Notes under the pieces: generated by a model
What the model was told of the DNA's origin: nothing
Seen by the model: only the letters and a program-made list of their open reading frames with translations
Databases searched by the model: none
Program-made: the position numbers and the translations under genes
Assembly: GCA_964609825.1 (NCBI GenBank)
Contig: CAZSSH010000002.1
Coordinates: 372,001-436,000 of the forward strand
Direction: 5' to 3'
Origin: CAZSSH01 sp964609825
GTDB taxonomy: Bacteria > Verrucomicrobiota > Lentisphaeria > Victivallales > Victivallaceae
DNA length: 64,000 bases
In this document: positions 1 to 8,120 of the stretch, in pieces
Numbering within the stretch: position 1 is the first letter of the stretch
Layout: each line of letters opens with the position of its first letter

Positions 1-979
1 CATTGAGCTGCTGGCGCTTGAGCCGGACCGTGTCGGTCAGATCCTTGCGCGTAGCGAACAACGCCGGCAAGTCAGACAAACGATACTCCTTAAACTTGTC
101 CAACGGCTTGCCGTCTTTGTCGAGGAGGGGCAGCTGAAAGGTGTCGACGGCAGCAAATTCTTTTTTGACATCCTCGGGAAACACCGGAAAGCTGTCGTTA
201 AAAATAACATTGACGGCATAATTATGCATGAATAAATTGCCGCGCTCGAGATTGCTCAAAGTGTCGCTCTTGGGCGCATATTTGAGAATCACCCGGCCAA
301 GGGTGGACTCCACGGCGAGCTCGGGAGCGGCCTTGTTGGTCATCGACAGAACGGCGTAGTCCAGCAATGCGTTGTCGGCTTCGCCCGTCAGGACCCAAAG
401 CTCCTCCAAATACAGACGGCTGATCTCATTGTAGCAGTCGAGGCTGCTCCCCGACAAAAGCCGCGGCCGCACCTTGATGTGGGTAAAAAAATCAGGGAGC
501 ATATTGAGCTCGTAAAGCTGCCGCGAATATGGAAAATAGCGGTTTTTTTTGATCAGCCGTTCACTTTTTTGCAGCGCTTGCAGCCGGCAGTCGACAGCGC
601 CGGCGAGCCAGCCGGGAAGCGGTTGATTTTCTGGCTTGTACTCGTTGACCTTGTTGGCCAGTATGATGCCGTAGAGCTGCTCTTTGGCGGCAACATCCTG
701 CCAGGTTTTGTCCCCGACAATCACCCGGATCTGGGTCTTGTCGGACAAAACCTCCAAGCTGCGCGAAGCATCGCGGTCGATCTGGATGATCAGTTTTTTG
801 CCTCCGGCGCGGCTGCCGACCCGGAAAAGGCCGCAGATTTGCCGGTCGATGTCCTTCAGTTGATTGATCGTCTGCGAGTTGGCAAGGTCGCCCTGGGTGC
901 TCTCAATGACGATCCCGTCATTGGTCAGCACCGCCCCGAAGAGCATCACCGGCCAAAAAAATATGATGAAAAACCGCAT
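1..979 (-). CDS. Exported protein of unknown function (3' end cut by window)
   Basis: The frame stays open from an ATG at 979 to the left edge, so the C-terminus is missing and about 326 residues are visible. I translated it by hand from the complement. It begins MRFFIIFFWPVMLFGAVLTN, a short hydrophobic stretch that looks like a signal peptide, and continues into a mixed hydrophilic protein rich in Leu, Asp and Arg (for example LYLEELWVLTGEADNALLDY). I recognise no family. It is divergent from thiD, with only 94 nt between the starts. Codon use looks like its neighbours. An export role is inferred from the N-terminus alone. Confidence 0.72.
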   Translation of the reverse strand, partial: MRFFIIFFWPVMLFGAVLTNDGIVIESTQGDLANSQTINQLKDIDRQICGLFRVGSRAGGKKLIIQIDRDASRSLEVLSDKTQIRVIVGDKTWQDVAAKEQLYGIILANKVNEYKPENQPLPGWLAGAVDCRLQALQKSERLIKKNRYFPYSRQLYELNMLPDFFTHIKVRPRLLSGSSLDCYNEISRLYLEELWVLTGEADNALLDYAVLSMTNKAAPELAVESTLGRVILKYAPKSDTLSNLERGNLFMHNYAVNVIFNDSFPVFPEDVKKEFAAVDTFQLPLLDKDGKPLDKFKEYRLSDLPALFATRKDLTDTVRLKRQQLN

Positions 980-997
980 AATTACCGAACAAAAAAG

Positions 998-1026
998 TTG
1001 CTTTATCCCGAAACATGGATTATGTT
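998..1026 (+). promoter_or_regulatory. Candidate sigma70-type promoter for thiD
   Basis: TTGCTT (998-1003) and TATGTT (1021-1026) are separated by 17 nt, upstream of the thiD start at 1074. Both boxes are imperfect, so this is a weak assignment based on spacing and position. Confidence 0.3.
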
Positions 1027-1073
1027 ATATTGATCAGTAAATATAACACTGTTGCCAATAAAAACAAATTAAG

Positions 1074-1913
1074 ATGAAAAATAAAACGACAGAATTTTAT
1101 CCGGCGGCGCTGACCGTCGCCGGCAGCGACTCGGGAGGCGGCGCGGGCATCCAGGCCGACTTGCGGACGTTTAACGCTTTGGGCGTTTACGGCTGTACAG
1201 CGATTACCGCGGTGACGGCCCAAAATCCGCATAAGGTGACCGGCATCGAGAGCCTCAGCCCCGAGCTTGTGACAGCGCAAATCGACGCCGTCTGCGAGGA
1301 TATCCCGGTCAAATACGCCAAAAGTGGCATGCTGTTTAATCAGGCCATCGTCGAGGCCGTCGCCAAGGCGGTCAAGCGGCACAACTTATTTTTGATCGTC
1401 GACCCGGTGATGGTATCGACCAGCAACTCAATCCTGCTCCAAAGTGACGCCATTGAGGCCGTCAAAAACAAACTCTTGCCGGTTGCAAGCTGGGTAACGC
1501 CCAATCTTCCCGAAATGGAGCTTTTGCTTGGCCGCAAACTCGCCAACGAGCGCGACTACATTGAGGCCGTTCAGGAATTTTGCTCGATTTGGCACAGTGC
1601 CGTACTCTTAAAAACCGGGCACGATGCCAAACAGCAGCAGGCCGCCGACATCATTTGCAAAGACGGCGAAATCTACCGCTTGACTTCGCCGCGGATCAAA
1701 GACTGCCATTGCACTCACGGCACCGGTTGCACCTTGTCGGCGGCGCTGGCGGCCTCATTTGCGCTGGAGTTTCCATGGAAACGCGCGGTGTGCGAAGCCA
1801 AGGCATTTGTCCTCGGGTCGTTGCGCGAGCATGTGCAAATCGGCAAAACCGTAGAGGCTATGTATCCGCCCGAAGAGGACTACTTTGATTTTGTGAAACT
1901 CGAAAAATTATAA
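1074..1913 (+). CDS. thiD: Hydroxymethylpyrimidine/phosphomethylpyrimidine kinase
   Basis: This cytosolic kinase phosphorylates HMP and then HMP-P to give the HMP-PP used in thiamine synthesis. The 279-residue length is normal for ThiD. The N-terminal substrate-binding motif VAGSDSGGGAGIQADL lies at about residues 15-30, and the C-terminal anion-hole motif HGTGCTLSAAL lies near residue 215; both are hallmarks of this ribokinase-like family. The first in-frame ATG (1074) was chosen because the family motif follows at the usual distance. A cell-wall amidase follows after 4 nt, so the two are probably cotranscribed although unrelated in function. The only other thiamine- or thiolation-linked gene here is thiI, far away. 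A single-function pyridoxal kinase is less likely given the motifs. Confidence 0.93.
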   Translation: MKNKTTEFYPAALTVAGSDSGGGAGIQADLRTFNALGVYGCTAITAVTAQNPHKVTGIESLSPELVTAQIDAVCEDIPVKYAKSGMLFNQAIVEAVAKAVKRHNLFLIVDPVMVSTSNSILLQSDAIEAVKNKLLPVASWVTPNLPEMELLLGRKLANERDYIEAVQEFCSIWHSAVLLKTGHDAKQQQAADIICKDGEIYRLTSPRIKDCHCTHGTGCTLSAALAASFALEFPWKRAVCEAKAFVLGSLREHVQIGKTVEAMYPPEEDYFDFVKLEKL

Positions 1914-1917
1914 TATC

Positions 1918-2874
1918 ATGCACCCCAAACTCAAACTCGCCGCCGTACTGCTGCTCGTGATTATCAGCGCCGTCCTGATTTCGGCGGATGTTTCCGTAAT
2001 TAATGCGCTCAACCGCCAGTATGCCTCACTGTCGGACATCGCCCGCAAATACAATTTAGGGCTGCGCCGGACGGTCGACCGGATCGATCTCGGGCGGCAG
2101 GGCGCACAATTGAGCTTTTTTCCGGACAAGCGCTATGCGTACTACAACAATGTCAAATTCACCCTCGACTTTCCGGCCTTTGTCAAAGGCGGGCGCGGCT
2201 ATGTGAGCGTGTCGGATATGCGCAGCTTGGTCGACCCTTTGCTCAATACCCGCAATCTTTACAAGCAAAAAATCCAGACCATCATTCTCGACCCCGGCCA
2301 CGGCGGCAAAGACTGCGGCGCGCTGGGTAAAATCACGCAGGAAAAATTGATCAATTTACGGTTGGCCAAACGGTTGGCCGAGTTATTGACGCGGATGGGC
2401 TACAATGTTGTTTTAACCCGCAACGGCGACTCGACGCTCACGTTGGAGCAGCGGACCGGCATTGCATCGCAACGCAAAGCGGATTTGTTTTTGTCCTTGC
2501 ACGTCAACTCCGCCGCCGACCGGTCGATTTCCGGCATTGAGACCTTTTGTCTGACCCCGAGCGGCGCGCCGTCAAGCAACGGCGGCACCCCCGACTACCG
2601 GCGCTTGAGCGGCAACCGCTTTGACAGCAACAATATCATGCTTGCCTACTGCATGCAACGCAATTTGTTGGTCAAAACCGGCGCCGAGGACCGCGGCGTA
2701 AAGAGAGCCCGCTTCCAAGTGTTGCGCGATGTCAACTGCCCGGCGGTCTTGATCGAGATCGGTTTTATCTCCAACCGGGCCGAGGAGCAAAAAATGGCCG
2801 GCTCGGCTTACATCGACACGGTGGCCCGCGCCATCGCCGACGGTGTCGGCAATTATCAGCGCGCCTTGCGCTAA
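1918..2874 (+). CDS. N-acetylmuramoyl-L-alanine amidase (Amidase_3 family)
   Basis: This predicted zinc amidase cleaves the bond between N-acetylmuramic acid and L-alanine in peptidoglycan. Residues 1-23 form a signal peptide or membrane anchor. Residues about 25-118 are a short N-terminal region, and the catalytic domain runs from about 120 to the end. Family zinc and catalytic residues are visible: DPGHGG (His near 128), a Glu in ITQEKLIN, SLHVNSA (His) and the C-terminal LIEIGFISN (Glu). An insertion of about 35 residues rich in Ser, Gly and Asn lies before AEDRGVKRA, as in several AmiC-like enzymes. It starts 4 nt after thiD and ends at a strong hairpin. Residues are consistent with an active enzyme; the subfamily is uncertain. 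Confidence 0.9.
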   Translation: MHPKLKLAAVLLLVIISAVLISADVSVINALNRQYASLSDIARKYNLGLRRTVDRIDLGRQGAQLSFFPDKRYAYYNNVKFTLDFPAFVKGGRGYVSVSDMRSLVDPLLNTRNLYKQKIQTIILDPGHGGKDCGALGKITQEKLINLRLAKRLAELLTRMGYNVVLTRNGDSTLTLEQRTGIASQRKADLFLSLHVNSAADRSISGIETFCLTPSGAPSSNGGTPDYRRLSGNRFDSNNIMLAYCMQRNLLVKTGAEDRGVKRARFQVLRDVNCPAVLIEIGFISNRAEEQKMAGSAYIDTVARAIADGVGNYQRALR

Positions 2875-2880
2875 AGAGTA

Positions 2881-2912
2881 AAACGCCGCGGCAAATCACC
2901 GCGGCGTTTTTT
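2881..2912 (+). terminator. Rho-independent terminator after the amidase gene
   Basis: An 11-bp perfect stem (2881-2891 with 2899-2909) has a 7-nt loop and runs into a T tract. It lies between convergent genes; the T run favours the + strand direction. Confidence 0.85.
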
Positions 2913-2920
2913 GCAAATGA

Positions 2921-3646
2921 TCAACGCGCCTGATCCATCAGTTTATAGCGCGCCCACTGGTCGCTGCCCGGGCGGTAGATTTCCTGCTTAAGCATCTTGA
3001 CGCTGCCGTCGCTGTATAAAGTGGTGGTACCGCCCGAATGGAGGCCCAAGTCGGCCGCATAGCCGCCCGTCAGGCAGTGGCTCAGCATTTTACGCCCGAG
3101 TTTGCCAAACGCCGTGGCAAACATCCGGCTGCTGGCATCGGTGGACAAATCGCGCGGGTAAACATAGTTGATCCACATGTAGCGATTGGTCGGGGCTTCA
3201 TTTTTATTCACCGGGACATTGGGCATGTCCTTGTTGGAGATGCAAAAAAAGGTATCCGGACGCGCCGTCCCGCCGCAGCGCGGCACCGTGCCGCCGCCTG
3301 CCGACACATTGCCGACAAAGTTGCGGCTGCCGACATAACCGGTTTGAAACAAAAGGCCGAAGCCGACATTCCAGTACCCCGGCACCCGGCCGGTCGAGAG
3401 ATTCCACAACGCCGCCTCGGCGATATTGGGGGTGTACCCCATGCTGGCAAAGCACACCGGCAACTGATCTCTGAAATCCATTGTGTATTGCAAGAGCGCC
3501 GTCCCGTTTTGCTTGAGATTGGAGACACACTTGACCTCATAAGCTTTTTCGCGCGCCCGATTGAGAGCGGGCAGCAGCATCGAGGCCAAAATCGCGATGA
3601 TCGCGATTACCACCAGTAACTCGATCAAAGTAAAAATCTTTTTCAT
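2921..3646 (-). CDS. Pseudopilin-like secreted protein (prepilin N-terminal methylation domain)
   Basis: This 241-residue protein starts MKKIFTLIELLVVIAIIAIL, the class III signal and hydrophobic helix of type II secretion pseudopilins, with the conserved Glu five residues into the mature part. A globular domain follows and ends with an LHSGGTTTLYSDGSVKML segment that resembles the C-terminal H-x-DG-x-V motif of the DUF1559-like families common in Planctomycetes and Lentisphaerae. The residue before the expected cleavage site is Ile rather than the usual Gly. The gene is the last of five in an operon of glycosidase-like proteins and overlaps the upstream stop by 4 nt. The partner substrate is unknown; surface display or delivery near the glycan-degrading enzymes is an inference. 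Confidence 0.85.
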   Translation of the reverse strand: MKKIFTLIELLVVIAIIAILASMLLPALNRAREKAYEVKCVSNLKQNGTALLQYTMDFRDQLPVCFASMGYTPNIAEAALWNLSTGRVPGYWNVGFGLLFQTGYVGSRNFVGNVSAGGGTVPRCGGTARPDTFFCISNKDMPNVPVNKNEAPTNRYMWINYVYPRDLSTDASSRMFATAFGKLGRKMLSHCLTGGYAADLGLHSGGTTTLYSDGSVKMLKQEIYRPGSDQWARYKLMDQAR

Positions 3647-4602
3647 CGTTGCAACTCCTTTTGATAATTGTTTATGGCATTAAAGTACTCGGGCACGATC
3701 AAATCTTCGGCAAACAACTCAAAATAACCGGCCCCCAGCCGTTTGGCCTTGAGGAGCGCCGCCGCCGCCGCCGCGGGCGGGAAATGTTTGACGGAGTAAA
3801 TATCGATCAATTGGGCCCCGCGGCGCAAGGCAGTGTTTTCGCACCACAAATCGACCACCGGGTTGCCCCGCTCAAACCATGACTCATGCGTGAGATAACA
3901 CGCCATCAGCAGCAGCCGGTCGCCGTATTTGGCCGCCGCCCGGTCGCGGATTTGGCGGCCAATGTCCGGCGTGCGTACCTCTGGAAACATGTCGTGGATA
4001 CACCATGAGAGATTTTGCCCCGGAAACATCGCGGCATAAAAATCAAACATCCGCTGCCAGGCCCGGATCAATTTTTCGGGCGTATAACGCATGCTTTTGG
4101 CTTGCTCCAGCGTCACGTTAAAATTGGCCTCGAGTCCGTTTTCCAACGCCGGGCCCGTCACCTGCACCGAGACGAAACACGGTTCATGACAATACCGCTT
4201 GGCGATCAGGTTTGCGCACTCCTCCACGGCGCTCAAATACACGTCATCCCACGGCACCGGCGCCGACTCGACCTTGGTCCCGGCATCGACGTGCTCCGTG
4301 GTATACTCCCAGACGAATTTCTCCGCCCCCCGGCGGTAGATCCAATCGGGCGTCCAGCGGCCGCAAATCAAAGCGATGTTAAGCTGTTTTTCCTCGCGGT
4401 TGCAAATTTTTACAATGTTGTCCAAGCCGCTGTAATCAATCACGGTTTCCTGCGGACGGAAACAACGGATGCTGAGGTAGTAACTCACCCCCGAGATCAC
4501 CGGCTGCCGGATCAACGCCTCGGGCGGCTCATACAAATAGCCGTCGCGCAAAATTACAAACAAGCCCCGCGCCGGAGCGCATTTCGTCAAAATTCCACTC
4601 AT
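3643..4602 (-). CDS. TIM-barrel glycosidase-like protein, no signal peptide
   Basis: This 319-residue protein is clearly paralogous to the next gene upstream (4599-5594). They share the segments SVQVTGPALENGLEAN, the WCxHDMFP motif, CYLTHxSWF, GAQLIDIYS and the C-terminal YFELFAED. The pattern of short hydrophobic strands, each followed by acidic residues, suggests a TIM-barrel hydrolase of the GH5/GH42 type, with Glu residues in ALENGLEAN and YFELFAED as candidate acid/base and nucleophile. No signal peptide is visible: it begins MSGILTKCAPARGLF. The 4-nt overlaps at both ends mean tight translational coupling. I do not recognise a named family, so the substrate is unknown. Confidence 0.75.
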   Translation of the reverse strand: MSGILTKCAPARGLFVILRDGYLYEPPEALIRQPVISGVSYYLSIRCFRPQETVIDYSGLDNIVKICNREEKQLNIALICGRWTPDWIYRRGAEKFVWEYTTEHVDAGTKVESAPVPWDDVYLSAVEECANLIAKRYCHEPCFVSVQVTGPALENGLEANFNVTLEQAKSMRYTPEKLIRAWQRMFDFYAAMFPGQNLSWCIHDMFPEVRTPDIGRQIRDRAAAKYGDRLLLMACYLTHESWFERGNPVVDLWCENTALRRGAQLIDIYSVKHFPPAAAAAALLKAKRLGAGYFELFAEDLIVPEYFNAINNYQKELQR

Positions 4603-5594
4603 TTTCTTAACTCCGGTTTCACTGCCTCAATCGCCTCGAGATACGGACGGCTGCGGAAATCCTCGGCAAACAACTCAAAATAATCGGCCCCCAGCGCTTT
4701 CCCTTTGAGCAAGGCGGCTCCGACCTCGGCGGGCGGCATTTTTTTGGCCGAATAAATGTCGATCAGCTGCGCCCCCTTGCGGATCTCGGGCCGCTCCGCC
4801 CACAAGTCGACGGTCGGGTTGCCGGCGGCAAACCACGACTGGTGCGTGAGATAACAAACGGTTAACGTCAGACGGTCGCCGTATTTTTGAAAAGCCCAGT
4901 CGCGCATATTTACCGCAAAATCCTTGCTGCGCTCACCGGGAAACATGTCATGCGGACACCATGAGAGATTTTGCCTGGGATACGCGTTGGCATAACAATC
5001 AAACATGCTTTGCCACGCCGAGCGCAATTTTTCCGGCGTGTAACCGATGCGTTTGGCATCCTCCGGTGACAAATTCATATTGGCCTCAAGGCCGTTTTCC
5101 AGCGCCGGGCCGGTGACTTGCACGGAGACGATTGCCGGGTGATTGCGGTAACGCTCCGCCATCACCCTGACCGTCTCGGCAAGGACGGCCAGATAATTTC
5201 GATCCCACGGCACCGGCGCTTTTTGGGTGCGGTGTCCGGCGTCAACGTGCGCGGAGTGATACTCCCAGACAAACGGCTCGACCTGCCGGCCGGTATAAAT
5301 CCACTCCGGCACCCAGCGCCCGGCAATCAACGCGAGGTTGACCTTTTTGCCGTGCTTTTGACAGAGCTCCAGCACCCGGTCAAGCGCCGCAAAGTCATAG
5401 ACATTCTCCTCCGGCCGGATCATCCGCAAGCTCGGATAGAGGACCACTCCGTCGACGGCATCGAGAGCAATCAGCTCCTCGGGGTTGCCCCGGATATCAT
5501 CGCCCCGGAGGATCATAAAAATCCCCCGCTGCGGATTGCCGGCAAACACCGTGAGGGCAAGCACAGTCAAGAGTATGGTGAAACAATATTTCAT
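4599..5594 (-). CDS. Secreted TIM-barrel glycosidase-like protein
   Basis: The start was placed at 5594 (MKYCFTILLTVLALTVFAGN) because this gives a textbook signal peptide and a 4-nt ATGA overlap with the upstream gene. The frame stays open further upstream to 5828, but that part is low-complexity and overlaps the neighbour. The 331-residue protein is the paralogue of 3643-4602, with the same blocks (RWVPEWIY, SVQVTGPALENGLEAN, DMFPGE, CYLTHQSWF, YFELFAEDF). Catalytic Glu residues are proposed at the same places. The pair differs mainly in the export signal, which suggests one acts outside the cytoplasm and the other inside. The family is not recognised, and hydrolase function is inferred from fold-like patterning and context. 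Confidence 0.78.
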   Translation of the reverse strand: MKYCFTILLTVLALTVFAGNPQRGIFMILRGDDIRGNPEELIALDAVDGVVLYPSLRMIRPEENVYDFAALDRVLELCQKHGKKVNLALIAGRWVPEWIYTGRQVEPFVWEYHSAHVDAGHRTQKAPVPWDRNYLAVLAETVRVMAERYRNHPAIVSVQVTGPALENGLEANMNLSPEDAKRIGYTPEKLRSAWQSMFDCYANAYPRQNLSWCPHDMFPGERSKDFAVNMRDWAFQKYGDRLTLTVCYLTHQSWFAAGNPTVDLWAERPEIRKGAQLIDIYSAKKMPPAEVGAALLKGKALGADYFELFAEDFRSRPYLEAIEAVKPELRK

Positions 5595-6910
5595 TTGACA
5601 ATGCTTTCCTTTTGATTTTTGACACTGGCCCAGTAGGCGTTTTCGGCCATAAAAAAGCAGACGCTGTAGAGTTTGTCCCAAGGATATTGTTTCATCATTT
5701 GGGCAAACTCGGGGGCGGCGGCTGTGATTGCCTCCTGATTGTCGGAGAGAAAGATCACATAGGCGGCAAACAGCGGGTCGCGCATATAGTCGTTTTCGTA
5801 AATCCGGCGCGGGCTCAACTTTTTCCACGGCTGATACTGATAAATCCCGAGTTTGATCGCCTCTTTGATATCCTTTTGCGGTACAAAACCGTTGGCCGGG
5901 TCATTGAGACTGCGCCAATCAACGTTAAAGGCGAGCCGGTCGGCGGCTTCGCTGTTGAATTGGCGGTGAAGCAATAAGTGCGGCAGCGCGCGTTCGGCAT
6001 TTTTGTTCAAGGCCTCACGATAAGCGGCACGGGTGGCTTCATCGGTCTCCATTTGGATCAATGCCTTGAGCCCCGCCTGCGACGAGGTGCTGGTCCAGAT
6101 CGGCGGACGCTGGGGATAATTGGGAGTTTTCGTTGGCTCAATATAATTTGCCCCCTCGCGGATCACACCAAGGCGGGTAATGTCGCGGTGGCCGAATTTT
6201 TGATTGACGTTTTTGCGGTATAGCTCTTCCCACTCCGCTTTGCCGGTCAATTGCGCCAAGGCTTTCATCACAAACAACCGCCGCACATTGGCGTCAAAGT
6301 GGTCGCCCTCCCAGCCGCCGAAAAAGCCGAAATTGGCGCGGTCGCTGGGGATGCGCCAGCCGTTGGTGCGAAAGGCCTCGCCATTGCGCTCAACGACCGC
6401 AATGATTTTTTGCTTTTCCCCGGCGGTCGGGATGGGGCTGTTGACATAGCGCCAGAGGCCGAAAAACCACGGGTAGCTCTGATCGTCGGAGCTCGCCGGA
6501 TAGTGGCTGACGCCGTCGGCGGCAAATCCGCGTCCGATAAAGCCCGGTTCGCCGCAAGTCCCCATTTTAACGAGTCCGGCGGCAATCCGCCGCGCCTCCC
6601 CGGCCAGCTCCGCCGAGGGCTCAAACTCGTAGCGGGTACACAAAGCATCCATGTAAACACCGCCAAAGAAGCTTCCGTTCTCAATCGGTGTCCACCACCC
6701 GAGGCCGTTGGGCTCCAAATTTTTGCAATTTTCCGCCGTCGGCAAAATCACCTCTTTTTTACTGTTGGTGTAATCATAGAGCGTCCCGTCGGGGCCGACA
6801 AATTTGTCCCAAATCTGCCGGTGCGCCGCCAGGGACGCATCATGCAAGTCGTCCGCAGCCATCATATTTACTCCTGCAATTACCATTAAGAATGTTAAAA
6901 AAAATTTCAC
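5591..6910 (-). CDS. Secreted alpha/alpha-barrel glycosidase-like protein
   Basis: This 439-residue protein has a signal peptide (MKFFLTFLMVIAGVNMMAAD). The rest is mostly amphipathic helix with conserved-looking aromatic blocks: GWWTPIENGSFFGGVYMDAL, ASSDDQSYPWFFGLWRY and GFFGGWEGDHFDANVRR. This resembles the six-hairpin toroids of unsaturated-uronidase or rhamnosidase-type enzymes, but I cannot place it in a CAZy family. It is the second gene of a LacI-led operon and overlaps both neighbours by 4 nt. Its position with two barrel proteins and a pseudopilin supports a role in degrading an external glycan. That substrate assignment is inference. Confidence 0.75.
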   Translation of the reverse strand: MKFFLTFLMVIAGVNMMAADDLHDASLAAHRQIWDKFVGPDGTLYDYTNSKKEVILPTAENCKNLEPNGLGWWTPIENGSFFGGVYMDALCTRYEFEPSAELAGEARRIAAGLVKMGTCGEPGFIGRGFAADGVSHYPASSDDQSYPWFFGLWRYVNSPIPTAGEKQKIIAVVERNGEAFRTNGWRIPSDRANFGFFGGWEGDHFDANVRRLFVMKALAQLTGKAEWEELYRKNVNQKFGHRDITRLGVIREGANYIEPTKTPNYPQRPPIWTSTSSQAGLKALIQMETDEATRAAYREALNKNAERALPHLLLHRQFNSEAADRLAFNVDWRSLNDPANGFVPQKDIKEAIKLGIYQYQPWKKLSPRRIYENDYMRDPLFAAYVIFLSDNQEAITAAAPEFAQMMKQYPWDKLYSVCFFMAENAYWASVKNQKESIVK

Positions 6911-7920
6911 GATTGTCCCTTTTGGTTAAAACACTGCCCGCCCAATTCGCAGTTGAGGATGACGTTTTGCCCGGCGCTGCTGTCGCTGATGAGCTCTATC
7001 AGCAATTTGGCTCCGGCGTCGCCCAACTCCCGCGTCGGCTGGCGGACAATGCCGATTATGTCATAATAATCAATCAACTCGGCATCGTCCTCGATGGAGA
7101 TCACCGAAATATCGCCGGGAATGCGCAAATGCTGCCGCGCCGCCAGTAAAATCGAGCGTACCGGCATACTGTGAGTGATAAAAATCGCCGTCGGCCGCAT
7201 TGAAAGCGGCATCGCGCACAATTCGTCAATAATGGCAAGGCCGCCGTCGATGTTTTGCGGGTCAAGCTTGTGCACCCAAGTTACTTTGCGCCGGCCTTTG
7301 GCCTCCCAATGCCGAGTGAAGCTGTTGATCCGCAGCAAGTGGCAGGCGTCTGGATTCTTTAAGGTGATGATCCCGGCGTTGACATGCCGCACGGCTTCGC
7401 GGTCAAAACCGGCGGCGGCCAATTCGCCCGAGCGGTCGTTTTTGCAATAGACGGCATGGCGCGCGTCCTGCTCCTCCATATTGCCGACGCAGACGACGGG
7501 GATGCTCAAACTTTGCAGCTCCAAGGAAAGGTGATGCATATCGGCGTATTCGAGCAAAATGAGCCCGCGCAAATGATGCTCATTAACCAAACGGACCACG
7601 TAGGAGAAACTCAACCGCGACGGGATCACCGGGATGATCTCGGCGGTAAACCCGTTGATTGCAAGACGCTTGAGCGCCGATGACAGCAAGGCCGTCGAGT
7701 AGGGCGTACAGTTAAAATCATAGGCGGCATGGGTGATGATCCCGACGCAATCGGTGCCGGGGCAAAATAAATTAAGCTTGATCCCGAGCTCGCGGGCGGC
7801 GTTTTCCACCTTTTTGACGGTGGAGAAGCGGTGGCCGCCGTGGCCGGACATGATCCGCGACACGGTGGCGGTGCTCACCTGAGCGACTTGAGCGATTTCT
7901 TTGGCGGTGACTTTTTTCAT
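6907..7920 (-). CDS. LacI-family transcriptional regulator
   Basis: This 337-residue protein has an N-terminal LacI helix-turn-helix (VTAKEIAQVAQVSTATVSRI, residues 4-23) and the usual hinge region (FSTVKKVENAARELGI). A periplasmic-binding-protein-like ligand domain follows from about residue 60, ending with ISVISIEDDAELIDYYDI and a dimer tail. The linker after the HTH is short: the segment ARELGIKLNLF lacks the canonical N-x2-A hinge helix. It is the first gene of the operon it presumably controls and overlaps the next gene by 4 nt. A perfect 8-bp inverted repeat lies 15-45 nt upstream of its start, as expected for an autoregulated operator. The ligand is probably a sugar. Confidence 0.9.
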   Translation of the reverse strand: MKKVTAKEIAQVAQVSTATVSRIMSGHGGHRFSTVKKVENAARELGIKLNLFCPGTDCVGIITHAAYDFNCTPYSTALLSSALKRLAINGFTAEIIPVIPSRLSFSYVVRLVNEHHLRGLILLEYADMHHLSLELQSLSIPVVCVGNMEEQDARHAVYCKNDRSGELAAAGFDREAVRHVNAGIITLKNPDACHLLRINSFTRHWEAKGRRKVTWVHKLDPQNIDGGLAIIDELCAMPLSMRPTAIFITHSMPVRSILLAARQHLRIPGDISVISIEDDAELIDYYDIIGIVRQPTRELGDAGAKLLIELISDSSAGQNVILNCELGGQCFNQKGQS

Positions 7921-7935
7921 CCTGACAATCCTATC

Positions 7936-7964
7936 CGGTATAACGTTCTAATCATATTATACCG
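7936..7964. promoter_or_regulatory. Inverted repeat, candidate operator of the LacI-led operon
   Basis: CGGTATAA (7936-7943) and TTATACCG (7957-7964) form perfect 8-bp arms around a 13-nt spacer, immediately upstream of the LacI-family gene. Position and symmetry suit a dimeric regulator; the arms are farther apart than in a classical LacI half-site pair. Confidence 0.5.
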
Positions 7965-8056
7965 TAACTTTGAAGCATTGCCAAGATGCGAAATTGCATT
8001 TCTTTGATGGAAATTACATCGCTTTGTAATTTTTTCCGTATTTCTGTAATTTGCAA

Positions 8057-8107
8057 TAAAAAAAAGCGGGCAACCGCACGGACGAATTTCCGTGGCGATT
8101 GCCCGCT
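8057..8107 (-). terminator. Rho-independent terminator after adhE
   Basis: Read on the minus strand, an 8-bp GC-rich outer stem (8066-8073 with 8099-8106) encloses a second 6-bp stem (8077-8082 with 8089-8094). A run of eight T follows. It starts 14 nt beyond the adhE stop. Confidence 0.88.
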
Positions 8108-8120
8108 CAGGATGAGGCGC

